12,191 bases of DNA from Algoriphagus sp. (GCA_023255285.1 JALRIY010000057.1:1-12191), one strand, 5' to 3'. Shown: positions 6,741-12,191, counted from the first letter of the stretch. Numbers and translations: made by a program. Notes: generated by a model not told the origin, from the sequence alone.

Positions 6741-6987
6741 AGGTAAGATTTGGGGCTAGGTGAAGACTGTTTTTTTAACTAGAAAATTTAAAATTTTAAT
6801 GTTTTTGCAGTAGTTTACCCATCTTCTTTGAAAATCTAAAGAAAGGAACAAAAAAGATTTGTCATAGCCGTTCATAAAGGGTTCTGGCAGTTGGTCATAA
6901 AATCACTTTTTTTTGATAGAAAAGCATGAAATTCCAACAAAATCCTATTTAATACCAAACCTAAAAATCCAATCTAATCAAGTACCC
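6741..6987. promoter_or_regulatory. Divergent regulatory region between permease operon and oxidoreductase gene
   Basis: This spacer must hold the promoters for both directions. No exact TTTG-N19-TAnnTTTG pair is visible. Minus-strand near matches TAGATTTT (rc of 6832-6839) and TAAATTTT lack the final G. Three similar hexamers, GTCATA (6861), TTCATA (6871) and GTCATA (6894), sit 10 and 23 bp apart on one strand and could be operator half-sites. A TTG codon at 6913 opens the oxidoreductase frame earlier, but this upstream extension has no family similarity. Confidence 0.5.
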
Positions 6988-8157
6988 ATGTCGACTACAG
7001 CAAAATTGAAACTTGGCCTCATAGGAGGTGGTCCTGGCTCATTTATTGGTGCTATTCATTTGAATGGCGCGTTAATGGACGGAATGTTTGAATTGGTTTG
7101 TGGAGCATTTAGTTCCAATCCAGCCAAATCAAAGCAAAAAGGAGAAGAACTTCGACTTGACCCTTCCCGCGTATATGAGAGCTATGACGAGCTATTTGCC
7201 AAAGAATCCCAGTTGCCTGAAGGAGTGCGAATGGATGTGGTAGCAATCGTTACTCCAAATAACATGCATTTTGATCCTACGGTAAAGGCGCTGCAACATG
7301 GGTTTCATGTGGCTCTAGACAAGCCTTTGACGCTCAACTACAAAGAAGCTCAGGAGCTGTATCGCATCGTAAGCCAGTCCAAACAACGCTTTTTGCTAAC
7401 CCATACCTACACCGGCTACCCAATGATCAAGCAGGCCAGACAGATGGTGCAAGAGGGAATGATTGGGAAGGTGAGGAAAGTTTATGTGGAATATCCACAG
7501 GGCTGGTTGTACAAACTCCTTGAAACCGAGAATAACAAGCAGGCAGAATGGCGAACAGATCCAAAGAGAAACGGTTTGGCAGGATGCATGGGCGATATTG
7601 GAACCCACGCCTTCAACATGGCAGAATACGTGACTGGCGAAAAGGTGTCGCATCTTTGTGCCGATTTATATATCAAAATTGCAGGTAGACCTATCGATGA
7701 CGATGGGGTGGTCCTGCTTCGAGTTGAAAATGGAGCATCCGGAGTATTGATGGCTTCGCAAACCGATACGGGATGTGAAAACAACCTTAAAATCCGTGTG
7801 TATGGAGAAAAAGGAGGCTTGGAGTGGGAGCAGGAATTGAACAATTCCTTGACCGTAAGGTACCCGAACGTGCCTGCACAGATCTTCCGGGCAGGAACAG
7901 GTTACCTAGGTTCTTTGGCACAAGAAAATACCCGTACGCCGGCTGGCCATCCTGAGGGTTATGTGGAGGCCTTTGCCAATTTGTACCGCAACTTTGCGCG
8001 CTGCCTCTATGCGGATCGGGAGGGAACCACACCTAAGTGGGAATGGGAAGACTATCCTGGCATCGAGGATGGAATCCGTGGAATGGCCTTTATCGACCAT
8101 GTATTGCGTAGTACAGAGTCTGATCAAAAGTGGACTCCATTTATCGTAGAAAAATAA
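6988..8157 (+). CDS. Gfo/Idh/MocA-family NAD(P)-dependent sugar oxidoreductase
   Basis: A 389-residue cytoplasmic dehydrogenase. I place the start at ATG 6988 (MSTTAKLKLGLIGGG). The frame is open upstream to a TTG at 6913, but those 25 codons do not fit the family. The N-terminal Rossmann domain has LGLIGGGPGSFIG (9-21), where the usual GxGxxG is varied to GGGPGS. AIVTPNNMH (86-94) and the catalytic lysine motif ALDKPLT (Lys112) follow. The C-terminal alpha/beta domain carries the active-site block GDIGTHAF with Asp203 and His207. There is no Tat or Sec signal, unlike many Bacteroidota paralogues. In E. coli the relatives YcjS and YcjQ oxidise or reduce sugars at C3. Here, divergent from the permease operon and upstream of an isomerase/cytochrome/DUF1080 operon, it could reduce an imported 3-keto sugar. 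The 205-bp gap after it leaves open whether it is co-transcribed with the next gene. Family is certain; substrate is inferred. Confidence 0.9.
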   Translation: MSTTAKLKLGLIGGGPGSFIGAIHLNGALMDGMFELVCGAFSSNPAKSKQKGEELRLDPSRVYESYDELFAKESQLPEGVRMDVVAIVTPNNMHFDPTVKALQHGFHVALDKPLTLNYKEAQELYRIVSQSKQRFLLTHTYTGYPMIKQARQMVQEGMIGKVRKVYVEYPQGWLYKLLETENNKQAEWRTDPKRNGLAGCMGDIGTHAFNMAEYVTGEKVSHLCADLYIKIAGRPIDDDGVVLLRVENGASGVLMASQTDTGCENNLKIRVYGEKGGLEWEQELNNSLTVRYPNVPAQIFRAGTGYLGSLAQENTRTPAGHPEGYVEAFANLYRNFARCLYADREGTTPKWEWEDYPGIEDGIRGMAFIDHVLRSTESDQKWTPFIVEK

Positions 8158-8362
8158 GGGAATTGTCCACAATTTCATCTGGGTATTAACAGGCAAATGA
8201 ATCACTGAGGATAATCGTCCACAGACGATTGACCAAGGATCACAGGAAGTCCATGGTTCACGGCCTAACTAATTGAACTTCAAAATTTGAATTCACTGGT
8301 TACTAGCCAAGAAAGGGAAGAAATAAAAAATAGAATTAATTTAAAATCAATTTCTAAGTCGT
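8158..8362. promoter_or_regulatory. 205-bp spacer with two palindromes
   Basis: No gene is seen. AATCGTC (8213-8219) and GACGATT (8224-8230) form a perfect 7-bp stem with a four-base loop and no T-tract. TTCAAA-A-TTTGAA (8279-8291) is a perfect 13-base palindrome about 70 bp before the next ATG, a candidate operator. The region probably holds the promoter of the operon starting at 8363, but I find no good -7/-33 pair. Confidence 0.4.
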
Positions 8363-9406
8363 ATGAAAACAATTAAAGGTCCGGGTATCTTTTTGGCACA
8401 GTTTGCCGGCGACGCTGCCCCGTTTAATAACTTAAAAAATATCTGCCGGTACATGGCAGATCTAGGATACAAAGCCGTGCAAATTCCTTCTTGGGATGCA
8501 CGAATGATTGATTTGCAAAAGGCTGCCGAAAGCAAAACTTATGCGGATGAAATCAAAGGGATTGTGGCGGAAACAGGAATGGAAATTTCCGAATTGTCTA
8601 CGCACTTGCAAGGACAGTTGGTAGCGGTGCATCCAGCTTACAACGAGCTATTTGATGGCTTTGCTCCAGCCAACCTCAAGGGAGACCTGAAAGGAAAATC
8701 TGCCTGGGCTACCCAGCAGCTCAAGTATGCAGCGAAGGCATCTGCTAATTTGGGACTCAATGCGCATGCGACTTTTTCAGGGGCCTTGATGTGGCACACC
8801 GTCTATCCATGGCCACAGCGGCCTGCAGGATTGGTAGAAACTGGGTTTACAGAGCTAGCCAACCGATGGATGCCTATTTTGAATGCCTTTGATGAAGTGG
8901 GCGTGGACGTCTGCTACGAGCTTCACCCAGGCGAGGACTTGCACGATGGAATTACCTTCGAGATGTTTTTGGAGAAAGTGGGTGGCCACAAGCGCGCCAA
9001 TATTTTGTATGACCCAAGCCATTTTGTATTGCAGTGCTTGGATTACCTACAGTTCATTGACTTCTACCATGAGCGCATCAAAATGTTCCACGTCAAGGAT
9101 GCAGAGTTTAATCCTACCGGCAAGCAGGGAGTATATGGTGGATTCCAGGGCTGGGTAGAGCGTGCGGGTCGTTTTAGGTCTTTAGGCGACGGACAAGTTG
9201 ATTTTGCAGGAATATTTAGCAAACTTTCGCAGTACAATTTCAGTGGCTGGGCCGTATTGGAATGGGAGTGTGCCATCAAGCATCCGGAGCAGGGTGCTGC
9301 TGAGGGAGCACCATTTATCGATGCACATATCATCAATGTTACTGAAAAGGCCTTTGACGATTTTGCAGGTACAGGTGCAGACGAGGCATTTAATAGAAGA
9401 GTATGA
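8363..9406 (+). CDS. Sugar phosphate isomerase/epimerase-family TIM barrel (AP2Ec), cytoplasmic
   Basis: A 347-residue xylose-isomerase-like TIM barrel, distinct from the smaller Tat-exported one at 4630. The start is ATG 8363 (MKTIKGPGIFLAQF) with no signal peptide, so it is likely cytoplasmic. Putative metal ligands are complete: Glu186 in YELHPGEDLHDG, Asp217 and His220 in LYDPSHF, His243 in FHVKDAEF, and Glu300 in VLEWEC. His81 in STHLQGQLV is a further likely active-site residue. The superfamily covers inosose dehydratases, tagatose/psicose epimerases, C-glycoside-cleaving enzymes and the 3-keto-sugar epimerase YcjR. It is about 60-80 residues longer than many members, with extra segments at about 140-160 and 305-347. 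It is first in an operon with cytochrome c (30-nt gap) and DUF1080. A role in rearranging or cleaving a 3-keto sugar is an inference from these neighbours. Confidence 0.87.
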   Translation: MKTIKGPGIFLAQFAGDAAPFNNLKNICRYMADLGYKAVQIPSWDARMIDLQKAAESKTYADEIKGIVAETGMEISELSTHLQGQLVAVHPAYNELFDGFAPANLKGDLKGKSAWATQQLKYAAKASANLGLNAHATFSGALMWHTVYPWPQRPAGLVETGFTELANRWMPILNAFDEVGVDVCYELHPGEDLHDGITFEMFLEKVGGHKRANILYDPSHFVLQCLDYLQFIDFYHERIKMFHVKDAEFNPTGKQGVYGGFQGWVERAGRFRSLGDGQVDFAGIFSKLSQYNFSGWAVLEWECAIKHPEQGAAEGAPFIDAHIINVTEKAFDDFAGTGADEAFNRRV

Positions 9407-9436
9407 GGTATTTAACGAATTAAACAAATCAAATCA

Positions 9437-9862
9437 ATGAAACTAAATTTTCGTGCAACAAGTGTAGTGGTAGTTCTGGCAGGTCTTACTTTTTCTTGTG
9501 GAGGGGCTGACAAATCAGCTGAGGCAAGTGCTGAGGCAACTTCTTCCACCGAATCCGCCCCTGTGGAGGTTTCTTTAGAGGACAAGTACAAAGATGATCC
9601 GGTGTACATCAAGGGCTTGGAAAAAGTAAAGGGGTCCGATTGTACTGGGTGCCATCAAGTAGAGCGTAAGTTGATCGGTCCTGCTTATGCAGATGTGGCT
9701 GCCAAATACGAGAATACCGAAGAGAATGTGGTGATGCTTGCTCAGAAGGTAATTGCTGGTGGTGTAGGTGTTTGGGGTGAAATTCCCATGGCTGCCCATC
9801 CCAACTTGACTGAAGAGGATGCAAGCGACATGGTGCGATATATTTTACTATTAAGAAAATAA
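9437..9862 (+). CDS. Lipoprotein class I cytochrome c
   Basis: A 141-residue membrane-anchored periplasmic electron carrier. A signal peptide ends in LTFSCGG with Cys21 as the lipid-bearing residue, a common Bacteroidota lipoprotein form. A flexible Ala/Ser/Glu-rich linker (about 24-45) would hold the haem domain away from the membrane. The haem c site is CTGCH (69-73), with His73 the proximal ligand. Met118 in GEIPMAAHP is the likely distal ligand, and the C-terminal helix is EDASDMVRYILLL. This is the size of a cytochrome c-551-type domain. It lies 30 nt after the isomerase gene and 3 nt before the DUF1080 gene. A cytochrome inside a sugar operon fits the electron acceptor of the GMC/subunit-3 dehydrogenase encoded divergently, as in gluconate and glucoside dehydrogenase complexes. 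That pairing is inferred. Confidence 0.92.
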   Translation: MKLNFRATSVVVVLAGLTFSCGGADKSAEASAEATSSTESAPVEVSLEDKYKDDPVYIKGLEKVKGSDCTGCHQVERKLIGPAYADVAAKYENTEENVVMLAQKVIAGGVGVWGEIPMAAHPNLTEEDASDMVRYILLLRK

Positions 9863-9865
9863 TCC

Positions 9866-10600
9866 ATGAATATTAAAGTTATCACACTTCTAGCAGGTGC
9901 CGCAATTGGGATGGCCTTTATCGAGGCGCCCAAAACTGAAAAGGGACTAATTCCTATACAAACTAAAGAGCAGGGGGAATGGACTCCACTCTTTGATGGG
10001 AAGTCTTTTGAGGGCTGGTCAAAGTATGGAGGAGGAGCAGTAGGTAATGCCTGGAAAATCGAAAATGGTGAATTGTACCTAGACGCAGCAAATAAAGCGA
10101 ATTGGCAAAAAGGCGATGCTGGGGATATCGTGACGAACGAGGAGTTTGAAAATTTCCATTTTAAGTACGAGTGGAAGATCGCTCCTAACGGAAATAGCGG
10201 GGTGATTTTCTTAGTCCATGAATCTCCAGAGTATTCTTATCCTTGGCAAACTGGCCCTGAGATGCAGGTCTTGGACAATGCAGGACATCCAGATGCCAAA
10301 ATCATCAGCCATAGGGCGGGTGATTTGTACGATTTGATCGTGAGCAGTCAGGAGACGGTAAGACCTGTAGGGGAGTGGAATCAGGCCGAGATTAGAATTA
10401 ATCAAGGTAAGTTGGATTTCTTTTTGAATGGCGTGAATATCGTCTCCACCCAGCTATTTACACCAGAGTGGGAGGCGCTTATTGCTAAAAGTAAGTTCAA
10501 AAGTATGCCAGGTTTTGGAAAGTACAAAAAGGGTAAAATTTCCTTACAAGATCATGGCGATTTGGTGCATTTCCGTAATTTGATGATTAAGAAATTGTAA
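9866..10600 (+). CDS. Secreted DUF1080 protein (3-keto-disaccharide hydrolase family)
   Basis: A 244-residue protein with a cleavable signal peptide (about 1-21, MNIKVITLLAGAAIGMAFIEA, no lipobox Cys), so it should act in the periplasm. The rest is a single DUF1080/PF06439 domain of concanavalin-like fold. Motifs in order are LFDGKSFEGW (42-51), GDIVTNEEFENFHFKYEW (86-103), NGNSGVIFLV (108-117), GPEMQVLDN (130-138), HRAGDLYDL (149-157), GEWNQAEI (169-176) and LQDHGDLVHFRN (227-238). Glu132, Gln134, His149, His230 and Asp232 are likely active-site candidates. Members of this family cleave 3-keto-glycosides produced by glucoside 3-dehydrogenases. It begins 3 nt after the cytochrome c stop, which suggests translational coupling, and ends the operon before a strong terminator. 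Domain call is firm; the activity here is inferred from family and neighbours. Confidence 0.9.
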   Translation: MNIKVITLLAGAAIGMAFIEAPKTEKGLIPIQTKEQGEWTPLFDGKSFEGWSKYGGGAVGNAWKIENGELYLDAANKANWQKGDAGDIVTNEEFENFHFKYEWKIAPNGNSGVIFLVHESPEYSYPWQTGPEMQVLDNAGHPDAKIISHRAGDLYDLIVSSQETVRPVGEWNQAEIRINQGKLDFFLNGVNIVSTQLFTPEWEALIAKSKFKSMPGFGKYKKGKISLQDHGDLVHFRNLMIKKL

Positions 10601-10625
10601 GAAAAACAAGAGCCGAGAGACAAGG

Positions 10626-10649
10626 CCTTAGACAGCATCTAGGTTTTTT
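10626..10649 (+). terminator. Weak first terminator candidate
   Basis: CCTTAGA (10626-10632) pairs imperfectly with TCTAGG (10638-10643), one base bulged, and is followed by six T. It precedes the much stronger hairpin at 10656 and may act as the first of two tandem terminators. Confidence 0.3.
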
Positions 10650-10655
10650 AACCAA

Positions 10656-10698
10656 ATAGGCACATAGGGGATTTTCTGTGTGCCTATGTTTTTTTTTT
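10656..10698 (+). terminator. Strong rho-independent terminator after the DUF1080 gene
   Basis: ATAGGCACATAG (10656-10667) pairs with CTGTGTGCCTAT (10676-10687) over 12 bp with one G-U pair and an 8-nt loop. G and ten T (10689-10698) follow. It closes the isomerase-cytochrome-DUF1080 operon. Confidence 0.93.
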
Positions 10699-10806
10699 GA
10701 CAGGAAGGCAAACTAACAGTTTAGGGAAGTAGAATTCAATTTCAAATGCGAATCCTTACTTCGACATTCTCCACCCAGAGTTGGATATTCGACATTAAAA
10801 AGAATC

Positions 10807-10861
10807 TAGGGACACCTGCCTGCGTTACATTGAAAGAATTCAGATCTTAAACGTGTCCCTA
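10807..10861 (-). terminator. Inverted repeat, possible terminator of the SH3-domain gene
   Basis: TAGGGACAC (10807-10815) and GTGTCCCTA (10853-10861) are perfect 9-bp complements 37 nt apart, placed 25 bp beyond the stop of the minus-strand gene. On that strand the hairpin is followed by GATTCTTTTTAATG, a short, slightly displaced T-run. The long loop makes this weaker than a classic terminator. The spacer 10699-10806 holds nothing else clear except TTCGACATT twice (10760-10768, 10788-10796). Confidence 0.45.
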
Positions 10862-10885
10862 CTTGTTACATCGTACAATTTACCC

Positions 10886-11611
10886 TTACAATCTTGTCAC
10901 ATCCTCTTTCTTGATGTAGGCAATCTGGTCCTTCCATTCGATCTCATACCAGATATCTTGGGAGGATTTAATGGTCACTCGGTGTCCTGGTTCTACAAGG
11001 TCCACAAAATCGCCTCCTGCACTGGGTTTGGACCGAATTAGCGTAGGGCTGGAGTTCACCAGGCCTGTGGAAGGGCCATTTAAAAAATTGTTGCTTGCAA
11101 AAATGATGGCAATTAGGATGAATGAAGGCCAGTAAATGCGTGCTTCATTCAATTTTTTCCCTTGGGACCACAAAACAATCAAGGACATGATCAAAAACAA
11201 GGTCAAGCCTCCCACAATAATCTCTTTGTATTCTACCAAAAAGAGAACAAATCGCATCCCATCACTGACCTCATAGCCGATCAATTCAGCTTGTCCAGTG
11301 AGGGTTTTGATTTTGGATATGGTCTGAGGGTTGGGACTCAAATCGTAGTATTTGCTCAGGTAAAGAGTAGCGCGTTCGCTATCTCCAATGCCTTCCGCAA
11401 TGAAGGCCATTTTAAGCAACATGGAAGGGGAATAGATCCCGGATTCGAAATTCACCTCGTAAATCTCCATGGCTTCCTTGTAACTTCTTTGGTTGAACAA
11501 AGAATCAGCAATCATTAATCTGGGCACATTCGCCTGACAATGAATGCTTTGCAATAGGAATCCAAAAAATATGGAAACTTTTATGAGAAAGATGGATTTG
11601 ATTCTTGGCAT
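10886..11611 (-). CDS. TPR / two-TM / SH3-domain membrane protein, BatE-like architecture
   Basis: A 241-residue envelope protein. An N-terminal signal peptide covers about residues 1-26 and ends near CQANV; Cys25 is not in a proper lipobox. Residues about 30-95 look like tetratricopeptide repeats (ADSLFNQRSYKEAMEIYEVNF, then AFIAEGIGDSERATLYLSKYY). Two membrane segments lie at about 131-148 and 159-176. The C-terminal 184-241 region is an SH3-like domain (TLIRSKPSAGGDFVDLVEPG, then WYEIEWKDQIAYIKKEDV). The same order, TPR then membrane then SH3, occurs in BatE-type proteins of Bacteroidota aerotolerance operons, but no batA-D genes are in view, so I give no symbol. With a signal peptide removed, TPR and SH3 parts would both lie in the periplasm. 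It is monocistronic here, between the DUF1080 operon and the tRNA cluster. The start is ATG 11611. Function is unknown, probably protein-protein or cell-wall contact. Confidence 0.75.
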   Translation of the reverse strand: MPRIKSIFLIKVSIFFGFLLQSIHCQANVPRLMIADSLFNQRSYKEAMEIYEVNFESGIYSPSMLLKMAFIAEGIGDSERATLYLSKYYDLSPNPQTISKIKTLTGQAELIGYEVSDGMRFVLFLVEYKEIIVGGLTLFLIMSLIVLWSQGKKLNEARIYWPSFILIAIIFASNNFLNGPSTGLVNSSPTLIRSKPSAGGDFVDLVEPGHRVTIKSSQDIWYEIEWKDQIAYIKKEDVTRL

Positions 11612-11635
11612 TTAGAATTCAGAGTCTTAAATTTG
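11605..11635 (+). promoter_or_regulatory. Bacteroidota-type promoter for the tRNA cluster
   Basis: TAAATTTG (11628-11635) is an exact match to the -7 consensus TAnnTTTG. TTG (11605-11607) lies 20 bp upstream, as expected for the -33 element. Transcription would start near 11642, about 55 nt before the first tRNA. The element overlaps the start of the minus-strand SH3 gene. Confidence 0.6.
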
Positions 11636-11696
11636 CAGTCCAATTACGGCACTGAAGTTTCAAAAAGCAAATTCAATTAACCGAAATTAAGTAACC

Positions 11697-11769
11697 GATT
11701 CCGTAGCTCAGCTGGTAGAGCAATACACTTTTAATGTATGGGTCCTGGGTTCGAATCCCAGCGGGATCA
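11697..11769 (+). tRNA. tRNA-Lys (anticodon TTT), copy 1
   Basis: A 73-nt cloverleaf. The acceptor is GATTCCG/CGGGATC with one T-G pair, the D arm GCTC/GAGC. The anticodon arm ATACA-CTTTTAA-TGTAT gives TTT. The T arm is CTGGG-TTCGAAT-CCCAG and the discriminator A. CCA is not encoded. It is the first gene of the cluster and identical to the copy at 12029. Confidence 0.97.
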
Positions 11770-11802
11770 CAAAATTAACTTGCAAGGAGTTAAAGAAAGT
11801 TT

Positions 11803-11876
11803 CGGGGTGTAGCGTAGCCCGGTATCGCGCCACATTTGGGATGTGGAGGTCGTAGGTTCGAATCCTGCCACCCCGA
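11803..11876 (+). tRNA. tRNA-Pro (anticodon TGG)
   Basis: A 74-nt cloverleaf. The acceptor CGGGGTG/CACCCCG is fully paired. The anticodon arm CCACA-TTTGGGA-TGTGG gives TGG, and the T arm is GTAGG-TTCGAAT-CCTGC. Discriminator A; CCA not encoded. The D stem has three firm pairs (GCG/CGC). Confidence 0.97.
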
Positions 11877-11902
11877 CTTTATTTGACTAGGAATAGTCAC
11901 TT

Positions 11903-11976
11903 GGTCCTGTAGCTCAACTGGATAGAGCAACTGCCTTCTAAGCAGTAGGTTTCAGGTTCGAGTCCTGACCGGATCA
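11903..11976 (+). tRNA. tRNA-Arg (anticodon TCT)
   Basis: A 74-nt cloverleaf. The anticodon arm ACTGC-CTTCTAA-GCAGT gives TCT; the D arm is GCTC/GAGC and the T arm TCAGG-TTCGAGT-CCTGA. The acceptor GGTCCTG/CCGGATC has a T6 x C67 mismatch and a G2-T71 wobble, so it is weaker than usual. CCA is not encoded. Confidence 0.95.
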
Positions 11977-11980
11977 CTTT

Positions 11981-12011
11981 AAAAAGCGGAAAGACCTTCC
12001 GCTTTTTATTT
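11981..12011 (+). terminator. Terminator-like hairpin inside the tRNA cluster
   Basis: AAAAAGCGGAA (11981-11991) and TTCCGCTTTTT (11997-12007) form a perfect 11-bp stem with a 5-nt loop, followed by ATTTT. It lies 5 nt after tRNA-Arg and 17 nt before the second tRNA-Lys. It would end a Lys-Pro-Arg transcript. Being A-rich on one side and T-rich on the other, it could act on both strands. Confidence 0.8.
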
Positions 12012-12028
12012 TAAATACAATAGAGTTC

Positions 12029-12101
12029 GATTCCGTAGCTCAGCTGGTAGAGCAATACACTTTTAATGTATGGGTCCTGGGTTCGAATCCCAGCGGGATC
12101 A
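12029..12101 (+). tRNA. tRNA-Lys (anticodon TTT), copy 2
   Basis: All 73 bases are identical to the copy at 11697-11769, while the flanks differ beyond a few bases. It follows the strong internal hairpin with only a 17-nt gap, too short for a full promoter downstream of that hairpin, so expression needs read-through or a promoter overlapping tRNA-Arg. Confidence 0.97.
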
Positions 12102-12135
12102 CATGTTTAGCTCAAAAGGAGCTTTAGTAATTTTT

Positions 12136-12191
12136 GGGGCAGTAGTTCAGCTGGTAGTGCATCCCGATTTTTCATCGGGAGGGTCCTGGGT
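12136..12191 (+). tRNA. Partial, atypical tRNA cut by the window end (apparent anticodon TTT, identity uncertain)
   Basis: The 5' 56 nt of a tRNA-like gene. It has acceptor strand GGGGCAG, then TA, a D arm GTTC-AGCTGGTA-GTGC with a T-T mismatch, and an anticodon arm CCCGA-TTTTTCA-TCGGG. The next bases GGGTCCTGGGT match the variable loop and T-stem start of the Lys copies. A seven-base loop puts TTT at 34-36, but C at 37, where a purine is almost always found. TTC (Glu) followed by A would fit the loop rule but breaks the stem. An outer T-A pair makes the stem six bases long. Identity cannot be settled without the missing 3' part. Confidence 0.6.

Noticed and set aside
6815..6840. TAGATTTT on the minus strand as the permease promoter
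   Set aside because: The last base of the -7 consensus is wrong and the only TTTG upstream is too close, so I did not list it as a promoter.
6913..6987. Upstream TTG start adding 25 residues to the Gfo/Idh/MocA protein
   Set aside because: The added residues do not look like a signal peptide or a Rossmann extension; ATG 6988 gives the usual short lead into the first beta strand.
7482..7844. Minus-strand open frame of 120 codons inside the Gfo/Idh/MocA gene
   Set aside because: Antisense shadow of a well-supported gene with no domain signature or promoter.
11697..12101. tRNA-Lys direct repeats as att sites of an integrated element
   Set aside because: The repeats are complete tRNA genes, and between them are only other tRNAs with no integrase or foreign cargo.
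1..12191. CRISPR array, defence system or prophage
   Set aside because: I saw no regularly spaced repeats, no Cas, nuclease or phage structural proteins. The only mobile-type gene is the transposase-like one at 17.

Overview
The window looks like chromosomal DNA of a free-living Bacteroidota bacterium, most likely order Cytophagales and close to Cyclobacteriaceae/Algoriphagus. This rests on protein style (Tat-signal GMC/subunit-3 pairs, DUF1080, Cys lipoproteins ending LxxSCGG), almost no Shine-Dalgarno sequences, moderate G+C and a TTG-N20-TAnnTTTG promoter. The genus is inference from recognition, not from a search.

Layout. (1) 1-2300: a small IS200/REP-type transposase-like gene whose usual catalytic tyrosine position holds leucine, a 313-bp spacer with an inverted repeat, a secreted GH16 beta-glucanase, and a two-TM protein resembling a chemoreceptor sensor without an output domain. 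(2) 2303-6740, minus strand: a four-gene operon read as MFS sugar/nucleoside-type permease, Tat-signal TIM-barrel isomerase, GMC flavoprotein, and Tat/lipoprotein gluconate-dehydrogenase-subunit-3-like protein, ending in a strong terminator. (3) 6741-10698, plus strand and divergent: Gfo/Idh/MocA oxidoreductase, then a second AP2Ec-type TIM-barrel isomerase, a lipoprotein cytochrome c and a secreted DUF1080 (3-keto-disaccharide hydrolase) protein, ending in a strong terminator. (4) 10807-11611, minus strand: a TPR/two-TM/SH3 protein. (5) 11604-12191, plus strand: a tRNA cluster Lys(TTT)-Pro(TGG)-Arg(TCT)-Lys(TTT, identical copy) and an odd tRNA cut by the window edge.

How the genes may work together. 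Regions 2 and 3 form a divergent gene set that fits C3-oxidative breakdown of glycosides. The GMC subunit would be carried to the periplasm by its Tat-bearing small subunit, oxidise a sugar OH and pass electrons to the lipoprotein cytochrome c. The secreted DUF1080 protein would cleave the 3-keto-glycoside. The Tat-exported isomerase could rearrange the product, the MFS permease import it, and the cytoplasmic Gfo/Idh/MocA enzyme and second isomerase reduce or epimerise the keto-sugar. The enzyme families are clear from the sequence. The joint pathway and substrate are inference. No SusC/D pair and no transcription regulator are visible in the window.
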